Origin: Variovorax sp. PAMC28562
GTDB lineage: Bacteria; Pseudomonadota; Gammaproteobacteria; Burkholderiales; Burkholderiaceae_C
Assembly: GCF_014303735.1 (NCBI RefSeq)
Contig: NZ_CP060296.1
Coordinates: forward strand, 4,423,501-4,487,500
Direction: 5' to 3'
DNA length: 64,000 nt
Under the pieces are notes generated by a model, which was given only the letters and a program-made list of their open reading frames with translations, had not been told where the DNA came from and searched no databases. Position numbers and translations under genes: made by a program. Below are positions 27,343-34,845 of this stretch, one piece after another (the stretch's first letter is position 1; every line of letters begins with the position of its first letter).

Positions 27343-28221
27343 ATGCGCGACTTCTCGCAGAACCACGACGGGCTGTCGATCAACACCGCGACGGTGCGCA
27401 AACAACGCGGCGTCGAAGTCCCGCTCGACCGCATCGTCGACCAATGCGCCGAGCGCGGCATCAGGGCGATCAGCCCGTGGCGCGATCAGGTCGCAGCGGT
27501 GGGCATCGACAAGCTCGCCAAGCAACTCAAGGCGCATGACATCGGCCTTTCGGGCTACTGCCGCGGTGGCTTCTTTCCGGCACCCGATTCGGCTGGGCTC
27601 AAAGCCGCACTCGACGACAATCGCCGCGCGATCGACGAAGCAAAGACGCTCGCCGCACCGTGTCTCGTGCTCGTGGTGGGCGCGCTGCCCGGCGCGCTCG
27701 ATGGCAAGGCGGCTTACAAGGACATCGGCCGCGCGCGCAACGAGGTGCGCGACGGCATCGCGGCATCTCTGGAGTACGCACGCGAAGTCGGCATGCCGCT
27801 CGCCATCGAGCCGCTGCATCCGATGCAAGCCGCGGACCGCGCCTGCATCAACACGCTGGAACACGCATTGGACCTGTGCGACGCGCTAGACCCCGGCAAG
27901 ACCGGCGCACTCGGCGTGGCGCTCGACATCTATCACGTGTGGTGGGACCCGAAGCTGCAGCAGCAGATCGAACGCGCGGGCAAATCGCGCTTGCTGGCGT
28001 ACCACGTTTGTGACTGGTTGACGCCGACACGCGACCTGTTGTCCGACCGCGGAATGATGGGTGATGGGGTGGTGGAGCTGAAGAAGATTCGGGGCTGGAT
28101 GGAGGCTGCGGGCTTCGAGGGATTCAGCGAAGTCGAGATTTTTTCCAATCTCGACTGGTGGCAACGTACCGGAGAAGAGACGCTCGACGTTTGCATTGCG
28201 CGGCACAAGACTGTGGTGTGA
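27343..28221 (+). CDS. Second TIM-barrel sugar phosphate isomerase/epimerase family protein
   Basis: The product is 292 residues from ATG 27343, which has GAGG seven bases before it and lies 8 bases after the DUF993 stop. It starts LSINTATVRKQRGVEVPLDR and carries LAIEPLHPM, VALDIYHVWWDP, AYHVCDWLTPTRDLL and FSEVEIFS, the acidic and histidine positions that bind metal in this barrel family. It is only distantly similar to the isomerase at 22594, so the two probably act on different intermediates. It is the last gene of the cluster. Confidence 0.87.
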   Translation: MRDFSQNHDGLSINTATVRKQRGVEVPLDRIVDQCAERGIRAISPWRDQVAAVGIDKLAKQLKAHDIGLSGYCRGGFFPAPDSAGLKAALDDNRRAIDEAKTLAAPCLVLVVGALPGALDGKAAYKDIGRARNEVRDGIAASLEYAREVGMPLAIEPLHPMQAADRACINTLEHALDLCDALDPGKTGALGVALDIYHVWWDPKLQQQIERAGKSRLLAYHVCDWLTPTRDLLSDRGMMGDGVVELKKIRGWMEAAGFEGFSEVEIFSNLDWWQRTGEETLDVCIARHKTVV

Positions 28222-28323
28222 ACACGAAGGCGGGGGACATGAGCGGAAGGGGGTCACCCGGCGCCATCGGCCACCCCACAAAACGCCGCTCCAGCAAACA
28301 AGCGTTGTGCTGCAATCACCAGC

Positions 28324-29418
28324 ATGTCAGACCCGACCCTCGATGAGCTGCGCCGCTACGCCGTAGCCCGCACCCTCTTCAAACCGACGACATTGCCGCG
28401 TGCGATCCAGCGTCTCGGGTTCGTGCAAGCCGACCCGATTCGCGCACCCGCAAGAGCGCAAGACCTCACGTTGCGTCATCGCGTGAAGGACTACCGCGCC
28501 GGTGACCTCGAAGCGCGTTACCCAAGACTTGCGATCGAAGAAGACAGCCTCGTCAACTACGGCTTTCTGCCGCGCGAACATTTGGCGTTGATGCACCCGC
28601 GTGAGCCCAAGTTGGCTTGGGATGCGGAGACTCGGCGCAAGGCTGCGGACGTGCTGGCCTTCGTGCGCGAGCGCGGGCAAGTGCATCCGCGTGATGTCGA
28701 TGCGCACTTCTCGCACGGCCGCATGACCAACTATTGGGGTGGATCGAGCAACGCGAGCACACACCTGCTCGACGGCATGCACTACCGCGGCATGTTGCGC
28801 GTAGCTCGGCGCGACAGCGGCACGCGCGTCTACGAAGCGGTCGACCATGCACCACCGATCGATGACAGCCCGACCGGTCGCGCATTGCGTGCTGCGGCGC
28901 TGCTCGAACTCATCGTGCGCAAGTACGCCCCGCTGCCAGCCGCGAGCCTCACCTACCTCGTGCGCTTGCTCAATTACGGTGCGCCACATCTGAGCACGCA
29001 CACCCAGGCCGCGCTGAGTGAAGCACGCGAGGTGCTCGCCAGCAACCGCATCGACGGCACGATCTGGTACTGGCCGGTCAACGAGAACCCAGCTTCCAAG
29101 CGTCACGCGCCTGACGATGCGGTTCGGCTGCTGGCGCCGTTCGATCCGGTGGTGTGGGACCGTCGCCGCTTCGAGTTGCTCTGGGGCTGGACGTACAAGT
29201 TCGAGGCTTACATGCCAGCGCCGAAGCGGCAGTTCGGCCACTACGCATTGCCATTGCTGTGGCACGACCGGGTGATCGGCTGGGCGAACGTGACAGCCAC
29301 GGCAGGACGGTTGAAGCCGAGCTTCGGCTATATCGACAAGAAGCCGAACGGCGCTGCGTTTCGTGCGGCCCTCGACGACGAGTTTCAACGCATGACGGCC
29401 TTCATGGCGCCGCGCTGA
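28324..29418 (+). CDS. Winged-helix DNA glycosylase of the AlkX/YcaQ type
   Basis: The product is 364 residues and belongs to the HTH_42 family, whose members open or repair DNA with alkylated bases or crosslinks. The segment LGFVQADPIRAPARAQDL near residue 31 contains a Q-x-D catalytic motif (QAD), the version of the YcaQ/AlkX branch rather than the Q-x-Q of AlkZ. Later parts typical of the family are DSLVNYGFLPREH, LLAPFDPVVWDRRR and FELLWGWTYKFEAYMP. It stands alone after the catabolic cluster. Confidence 0.85.
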   Translation: MSDPTLDELRRYAVARTLFKPTTLPRAIQRLGFVQADPIRAPARAQDLTLRHRVKDYRAGDLEARYPRLAIEEDSLVNYGFLPREHLALMHPREPKLAWDAETRRKAADVLAFVRERGQVHPRDVDAHFSHGRMTNYWGGSSNASTHLLDGMHYRGMLRVARRDSGTRVYEAVDHAPPIDDSPTGRALRAAALLELIVRKYAPLPAASLTYLVRLLNYGAPHLSTHTQAALSEAREVLASNRIDGTIWYWPVNENPASKRHAPDDAVRLLAPFDPVVWDRRRFELLWGWTYKFEAYMPAPKRQFGHYALPLLWHDRVIGWANVTATAGRLKPSFGYIDKKPNGAAFRAALDDEFQRMTAFMAPR

Positions 29419-29527
29419 AGGTCCCGAAACCGCAGCACGACTCGCCGTGGGGCTTTGGCTCGTGCGTGACAGCGCCGCCCTGCGCTCGTCTCTAGAATCG
29501 ACATCGCTCCGATGCAAGTCGGGGCAA

Positions 29528-29683
29528 GCGTTCTCAGGGCGGGGTGCAATTCCCCACCGGCGGTAATGGCGACTCGTTCGCACAAGCCCGCGAGCGCCCG
29601 GTCTTCCACGAAGGTCGGGGTCAGCAGATTTCGGTGCGATTCCGGAGCCGACGGTCACAGTCCGGATGAAAGAGAGCGCGAAC
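29528..29683 (+). ncRNA. FMN riboswitch (RFN element)
   Basis: The conserved RFN blocks are present in order: TTCTCAGGGCGGGGTGCAAT, TTCCCCACCGGCGGTAATG, a variable arm around GCCCGCGAGCGCC, GGTCAGCAGA, GGTGCGATTCCGGAGCCGAC and GGTCACAGTCCGGATGAAAG. It lies about 100 bases before the lumazine synthase start and should turn that gene off when FMN is plentiful. A short CAGG-AAA-CCTG stem followed by seven T residues at about 29747-29764 could act as the expression-platform terminator. Confidence 0.95.
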
Positions 29684-29784
29684 CGTCTGCATTGCCGCGC
29701 GCATTACGTCGCGTGGCTTTGCCGTCGCCTTCGTGCGCCCTGATTCAGGAAACCTGCTTTTTTTCAAAAGGCATCAGAGGCACC

Positions 29785-30297
29785 ATGAGTCAGATCAACG
29801 ACCTTCCCCTTTCCGTCACGGCCGCCACCGATGCGCCACGCGGTAACCGTATCGCCTTCGTCGAAGCGCAATGGCATGCCGACATCGTGCATCAGGCACG
29901 CGACGCTTTTCTCGCCGAGATGGAGCGCCTGGGCGTGCCTGCCGACACCATCGATGTGTTCGACGTTCCAGGCGCTTTCGAGATTCCGCTGCACGCCAAG
30001 CGGCTGGCCAACTCGGGCAAGTACGCCGCCATCGTCGGCTGCGCGCTGGTGGTCGACGGCGGCATCTACCGTCACGAGTTCGTCGCGACCACCGTGGTCA
30101 ACAGCCTGATGGCGTTGCAGCTCGAAACCGGCGTGCCGATCTTGTCTGCCGTGCTCACACCGCATCACTTCCACGAGCATGCGGAACACCGCAAGTACTT
30201 CCACCGCCACTTCGCGATCAAGGGCACTGAGGCTGCCGAAGCCTGCGTGAAGACGATCGAAGGGTTGCGAAAAGTCGACGCGCTCTGCGCGAGCTAG
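29785..30297 (+). CDS. ribH: 6,7-dimethyl-8-ribityllumazine synthase (type II, RibH2-like)
   Basis: The product is 170 residues from ATG 29785 (AGAGG upstream). It makes the riboflavin precursor lumazine from 3,4-dihydroxy-2-butanone 4-phosphate and the pyrimidine intermediate. It has VPGAFEIPLHAKRL, GCALVVDGGIYRHEFVATTV and a C-terminal HHFHEH cluster, features of the type II enzymes (as in Brucella RibH2), not the common type I GVIRG-T-HFD pattern. It is under an FMN riboswitch and no other riboflavin gene is next to it, so a housekeeping copy is probably elsewhere. Confidence 0.9.
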   Translation: MSQINDLPLSVTAATDAPRGNRIAFVEAQWHADIVHQARDAFLAEMERLGVPADTIDVFDVPGAFEIPLHAKRLANSGKYAAIVGCALVVDGGIYRHEFVATTVVNSLMALQLETGVPILSAVLTPHHFHEHAEHRKYFHRHFAIKGTEAAEACVKTIEGLRKVDALCAS

Positions 30298-30331
30298 AGA
30301 ACGCGGGCTGAAAGACGCGAAGTAAAAGACT

Positions 30332-31588
30332 TCAGACGGCTGCGGGCACAGCGCCGTGCAACCGACGGGTTCGCAGCAAGAGCATCGCGGCGATCGACAT
30401 GTTGAGCAGGTTCCAAGCGATGCCGTTGACAAAGGCCGCGTGATAGCTGCCGGTGAGATCGAACACCTTGCCCGACATCCAGCCACCGAGCGCCATGCCC
30501 AGCAACGTGCAGCCGATGACGGTGCCCACGCGCGCGCTGGCCTCGGCCGGCGGAAAGTATTCGCGCACGATGATCGCGTACGACGGAACGAGGCCGCCCT
30601 GGAACAAGCCGAACATGGCCGACACCACGAAGAGCGGCACCATGCCGTCGAACGGCAGGAACATGAAGAGCGCGACGCATTGCAGCATCGATCCGAGCAA
30701 CAGCGTGCGCAAGCCACCGATGCGGTCGCAGAGGGCACCGGAGACAAGGCGACTCACGATGCCGCAGGCGAGCATCAACGACAGCATTTGCGCCCCGCGT
30801 GCAGCGCCGAAGCCGAGGTCGGTGCAGTAGGCGACGATGTGAACCTGCGGCATCGCCATTGCCACGCAACAGGCGGTGCCAGCTACGCACAGCAACCCTT
30901 GCGCCGTCCCTAGGCTGAAGCCGAAGGGGCGGGCCGCCGCGTCGATACCAGCGCGGCCCGCAACCGCCGCGGGCGGCGCATCCATGACGTTCGCCGGTGG
31001 CCGCGTTCGCATGAACAGCGACAGCCCCGCCATCGCCAGCCCGCAAAACAGGCCCAGCCCCACATAGGTCGCTCGCCAACCGGAGGCCTCCACGAACTTC
31101 TGCACGATGGGCGGCCACACCGCCCCCGCGAGGTAGTTGCCGCTGGCGCACACGGCCACCGCCATGCCGCGGCGCTTGACGAACCACAACGAGGTGTCGG
31201 CTACCAGGGGCGCGAACACCGCACCGCTGCCCAGCCCGACGAACACTCCCTGCACCACAGAAAAAGCAACGATACCGGTCGCGAAACTGGAGGCCACGAA
31301 GCCGACACCCACGCACACTGCGCCCAGCAGCAGCGGCCACATCACGCCATGGCGGTCGGCCAGCTTGCCCATGACGATTCCGCCAAGACCGAAGCCGATC
31401 ATCAACAGCGTATAGGGCAGCGAGGCCTCGGCCCGCGCCACGCCGAAGTCGGACTGGATTGCCGGCAACACCACCGACACGACATACATGCCGCAACTAC
31501 CGACCGTCATGATCAGCAGCGTGACGAAGAGCCGCAGCATCGCGTATCGCGAATCGGGCTGATGACGTTGCAAGGCGTTGGTCGACAT
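30332..31588 (-). CDS. MFS transporter
   Basis: The product is 418 residues with about twelve membrane segments and the MFS loop motif GGIVMGKLADRHGVMWPLL after the second helix and SGALCDRIGGLRTLLLG in the second half. It resembles the monocarboxylate/oxalate-formate antiporter branch in its N-terminal half. It follows another MFS gene on the same strand after 55 bases. The substrate is unknown. Confidence 0.88.
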   Translation of the reverse strand: MSTNALQRHQPDSRYAMLRLFVTLLIMTVGSCGMYVVSVVLPAIQSDFGVARAEASLPYTLLMIGFGLGGIVMGKLADRHGVMWPLLLGAVCVGVGFVASSFATGIVAFSVVQGVFVGLGSGAVFAPLVADTSLWFVKRRGMAVAVCASGNYLAGAVWPPIVQKFVEASGWRATYVGLGLFCGLAMAGLSLFMRTRPPANVMDAPPAAVAGRAGIDAAARPFGFSLGTAQGLLCVAGTACCVAMAMPQVHIVAYCTDLGFGAARGAQMLSLMLACGIVSRLVSGALCDRIGGLRTLLLGSMLQCVALFMFLPFDGMVPLFVVSAMFGLFQGGLVPSYAIIVREYFPPAEASARVGTVIGCTLLGMALGGWMSGKVFDLTGSYHAAFVNGIAWNLLNMSIAAMLLLRTRRLHGAVPAAV

Positions 31589-31643
31589 GGTGCTCAGTGT
31601 GCGCGCCGACCCTGCAACGGCAGCGCGGGCAGTGCAGCAGCGC

Positions 31644-32897
31644 TCAAGCAGTCGCGGAGACCAGTGACGTGCGCCGCACGCGCGTCACATTGAACGCGCT
31701 CGCTATCAACACACCCTGCACCACTGCCAGCCCGACGATCACGCTCATGTACTGGCCGTTGTCCATCAAGCGGCCGAACACCAGCGGCGCCAGAGCCTGG
31801 CCGATGTCGAGTCCGGCGTAGACCACGCCATAGACGCGCCCCGTCGCATTGGGCGGCGTCGAGCGCTTGACCAGCAGATCGCGCGAAGGCCCCGCGATGC
31901 CGGACGCGAAGCCCATCGCCCCGAAGATCACCGGCACCAGCATGCCGGGGAAGTCTCCAAAGGCCAGCACCAGCGCCAGCGCAGCCGCGACGCCAAAGCC
32001 CGCGCCGACGATGCGCGCACAGCGTGTCGGGTCCGACGCGAGAAAGCCGCCGAACACCATGCCCGCGGCACTCGCAACCATGTAGACCGTCAGGCAAACC
32101 GCGACCAGGGCGACCGGCACGTCGTGCAGATGGCCGGCCGCGACGGGCGCGAAGGTCTGCACCACGCTGATGACGGCGGCGTAGAAAAAGAAGAAAGCGA
32201 AGCACATCCACACCGCCGGAATGCGCAAGAAATCGAACTCTCCGCCGATGGGCGCAGCGCCGGCATGCCCGGTCGCTTTCTGCACCGTCTTGACGTCGAG
32301 CGACAGCACACTGCGGTAGATCCAAAGCACCAGCAGCACGACCACGGCGAGTACACCGGCCGATGCCAATGCCACGCGCCATGAATACGCGATGGCGATC
32401 GGCACCACGAAGGCCGGCGCCAACGCCCAGCCCAGACTGCCAGTGATGCCGTGCACGCTGTACGCATGGCCGAGCCGCGTCGGCGCGACCTTGCGGTTGA
32501 AGAGCGTGTAGTCGACCGGATGAAAGACACCGTTGCCGATGCCGCCCAGCACCGCGAAGGCCAGCAGCATCCAGTAGCTCGTCGCCATCGCGTAGCCAAA
32601 GGCCGCCAGCGCCAACGCGCCGAGTCCGACGAACAGCACCGGACGCGGGCCGAGCTTGTCGACGATGAATCCCGACGCCGCCTGCACCAGGCAAGAGACC
32701 ACGAAGAACACGGTCAACACCGCGCCCAACTCGGTATAACTCACGTTGAAAGCATCTTTCAACCACGGAAACAGTGGCGCCAGCACCAACTGGCTGAAGT
32801 GGCTGACGGCATGCGCGAGGCCCACAAGGCCGATCAACTGGGCGTCGGCACGCAAGGTGGGTGTCGAGGATGAAACTGCTGTGGCTGAAGACGACAT
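31644..32897 (-). CDS. MFS transporter, divergent from an AraC regulator
   Basis: The product is 417 residues, with about twelve membrane segments. The first (LIGLVGLAHAVSHFSQLVLA) and the ASGFIVDKLGPRPVLFVGL loop resemble the fosmidomycin-resistance-like (Fsr) MFS branch. A large central loop with KTVQKATGHAG separates the halves. It is transcribed away from an AraC-type regulator that likely controls it, so an inducible efflux pump is plausible. Confidence 0.87.
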   Translation of the reverse strand: MSSSATAVSSSTPTLRADAQLIGLVGLAHAVSHFSQLVLAPLFPWLKDAFNVSYTELGAVLTVFFVVSCLVQAASGFIVDKLGPRPVLFVGLGALALAAFGYAMATSYWMLLAFAVLGGIGNGVFHPVDYTLFNRKVAPTRLGHAYSVHGITGSLGWALAPAFVVPIAIAYSWRVALASAGVLAVVVLLVLWIYRSVLSLDVKTVQKATGHAGAAPIGGEFDFLRIPAVWMCFAFFFFYAAVISVVQTFAPVAAGHLHDVPVALVAVCLTVYMVASAAGMVFGGFLASDPTRCARIVGAGFGVAAALALVLAFGDFPGMLVPVIFGAMGFASGIAGPSRDLLVKRSTPPNATGRVYGVVYAGLDIGQALAPLVFGRLMDNGQYMSVIVGLAVVQGVLIASAFNVTRVRRTSLVSATA

Positions 32898-32966
32898 GGA
32901 TTGCTACAAATATGACGGGCGGGCCTTGATCCTATGTCGCCAGCTGCCGTCAGAATGACGATACAG

Positions 32967-32981
32967 CGACAACATTTGTCG
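32967..32981. promoter_or_regulatory. Inverted repeat in the MFS/araC intergenic region
   Basis: CGACAA and TTGTCG flank CAT as a perfect inverted repeat, 5 bases before the araC-type ATG and about 70 before the MFS start. It may be the operator for the divergent pair. Confidence 0.4.
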
Positions 32982-32986
32982 GAACC

Positions 32987-33868
32987 ATGCCAGCCACTGC
33001 TTCTATACCTGCCGCTCTTCCAGCATCGCCGCCATCATCGACCGTCGTGCAACCGTCGCTGGCACCGTCGATCAGCGTGGGCCCGCTCACGCCGCATCTC
33101 TATGCGCCTGATGCCGTGCGGCCGCTGCGCGCCAAAGAGCATTTCCTCAAGGCCGACACGCTGGTCGAGCTCCATGCGCATCCGTGGCCCCAGCTGACCT
33201 TCTCGACCCGCGGCGTGATCCGGCTCAGCACCGAAGACGGCAGCTACATCGTTCCGCCGTCGCGCGCGCTCTGGGTGCCGGCTGATATGCAGCACAGCAT
33301 CACGCTCATCGAAGATGCTGAGCTGCGCACCATCTACCTGCATGCTTGGCTCGCACCTAGCTGGGAGAAATGCGAGGTGCTGGAGATCAGCCCGCTGCTG
33401 CGCGCATTGATGCTGGCGCTCGACACCACGCCCGATGGCTTGCCGCCGGTCGATGCCGAAGCCGCGCCGCGTGAACGCATGATCGCGCCGTTGCTCATCA
33501 GCGAACTGGAACGCGCGACGCAGATTCAGATCGATGTACCGCTGCCCAACGACAAGCGACTGCGGCAGCTCTGCGAGACGTTGCTGCGCAACCCGGCCGA
33601 TCGCGCAACGCTGGCGGAACGGGCCGCCGCCATCGGCGCCAGCGAGCGCACCGTGGCGCGACTGTTCAGGGTTCAGCTCGACACCAGCTGGCAGCAATGG
33701 CGACAGCAAGCCGTGATGGCGCATGCCCTTCCTTTGCTGGCGCGCGGTATGGCGGTGAGTCGTGTCGCAGCGGCCAGCGGCTACGCCACGGACAGCGCGT
33801 TCTGCGCCATGTTCAAGGCCGCGACCGGGCAATCACCGACCGCGTTCCAGCACAAGAAACGACAGTAA
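32987..33868 (+). CDS. AraC-family transcriptional regulator
   Basis: The product is 293 residues. The N-terminal cupin domain (about 40-160) has HAHPWPQLTFSTRGVIRLST and YIVPPSRALWVPADMQH. The C-terminal AraC domain (about 205-290) has two helix-turn-helix units, TLAERAAAIGASERTVARLF and GMAVSRVAAASGYATDSAFC. This is the NimR-like layout, in which a divergent MFS exporter is the usual target. The start may be somewhat further downstream because the first 35 residues are low in complexity. Confidence 0.9.
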   Translation: MPATASIPAALPASPPSSTVVQPSLAPSISVGPLTPHLYAPDAVRPLRAKEHFLKADTLVELHAHPWPQLTFSTRGVIRLSTEDGSYIVPPSRALWVPADMQHSITLIEDAELRTIYLHAWLAPSWEKCEVLEISPLLRALMLALDTTPDGLPPVDAEAAPRERMIAPLLISELERATQIQIDVPLPNDKRLRQLCETLLRNPADRATLAERAAAIGASERTVARLFRVQLDTSWQQWRQQAVMAHALPLLARGMAVSRVAAASGYATDSAFCAMFKAATGQSPTAFQHKKRQ

Positions 33869-33917
33869 ACATCGCGCTCATCCATACCACCCAACTCATC
33901 TTCAAAGAATAGCCACC

Positions 33918-34310
33918 ATGAAAACACGCACCGCTCTCGCTTCACTTCTTCTGGCGTCCATCGGCGCATCGGTCGGCGCATCCGCTGGCGCTTCGAACCT
34001 GCTCGACTCGCTCAAGTCACAGGCCGGAAACTACGCGATGCCGGCGATGGGCAGCAACACGGTCGGCAATGCGGCCGGCGTGCTGCAGTACTGCGTCAAG
34101 AACAACTACCTCGGCGGCGATGCAGCGTCGATCAAGGACAAGTTGCTCGCCAAGGTCACGGGTCAACCCCAGCAACAGACCGGCTTTGCCAACGGTGCCA
34201 AAGGGTTGTTGCAGGGCGACGGCAAGTCGATCGACTTGAAGTCGGTGTCTGGCAAAGTAAAAACGAAGGCCTGCGACTACGTGCTTAAAAACGCGAAGTC
34301 GTTGATCTAG
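33918..34310 (+). CDS. DUF2501 (YjjA-like) secreted protein
   Basis: The product is 130 residues from ATG 33918. A signal peptide covers MKTRTALASLLLASIGASVG to about residue 25. The mature part (ASNLLDSLKSQAGNY, GVLQYCVKNNYLGG, VKTKACDYVLKNAKSLI) matches DUF2501, with two cysteines that could form a disulfide. The role is unknown; E. coli YjjA is a stress-associated periplasmic protein of the same group. Its 3' end overlaps the convergent next gene by 26 bases. Confidence 0.85.
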   Translation: MKTRTALASLLLASIGASVGASAGASNLLDSLKSQAGNYAMPAMGSNTVGNAAGVLQYCVKNNYLGGDAASIKDKLLAKVTGQPQQQTGFANGAKGLLQGDGKSIDLKSVSGKVKTKACDYVLKNAKSLI

Positions 34311-34791
34311 CGTCGGCGCCGACGCCGTCTGCCCAGCGCATGGCTGGTGAGTCGAGCGTGCGCACCGCTTCGGCTGCACCGGGCAACCAGAGCTGCACTG
34401 TCGTCAGATAAATGCGCAGCAGAAAACGCATCGCCTCCATTGCAGCCTCTTCGCGGCCAATCGCTTTGAGCAGCGCCCAGTCGGCTTCTGCGGCCAGCGG
34501 CAGGCCGGTCGCCTGCGCGTCCTGCAGCGCGTACCAGACCGATACCGTCGCACGCGACGCAGGCTGGCCCAAGGCGGGCCGCGCACGCTCCGCGAGCGTG
34601 ACGTCGAGCCAGCGTCGAAGGCCATCGTCGATCCCGGTGACCGAATGGACCAGCGCATGGGCCAACGGTACTGCCGTCAAAGGCAACGCTTGCACTGTGA
34701 GGCCGTAGGGACCAAACCGGTCGAAGCGATCGAACGAGCGTCGCGTCTGCCAGCTCCGGAGATCGGCGAATGGGCGAAACCATTTGTGCAT
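34285..34791 (-). CDS. Hypothetical protein
   Basis: The frame from ATG 34791 gives 168 residues (MHKWFRPFADLRSWQTRRSF). I do not recognise the family. It is rich in Ala, Arg and Leu, with likely helices (VSVWYALQDAQATGLPL, EEAAMEAMRFLLRIYLTT) and no signal peptide or clear membrane segment. It is convergent with the DUF2501 gene and divergent from the SulP gene. The opposite strand has no long competing frame, and the gap between neighbours fits a real gene, but the ribosome-binding site is weak. Confidence 0.55.
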   Translation of the reverse strand: MHKWFRPFADLRSWQTRRSFDRFDRFGPYGLTVQALPLTAVPLAHALVHSVTGIDDGLRRWLDVTLAERARPALGQPASRATVSVWYALQDAQATGLPLAAEADWALLKAIGREEAAMEAMRFLLRIYLTTVQLWLPGAAEAVRTLDSPAMRWADGVGADARSTTSRF

Positions 34792-34845
34792 AGTCGAGCG
34801 TCGCTGAAGCAATCGGTTTGCGATGTAGGCGCAGTCTGAATCGTG

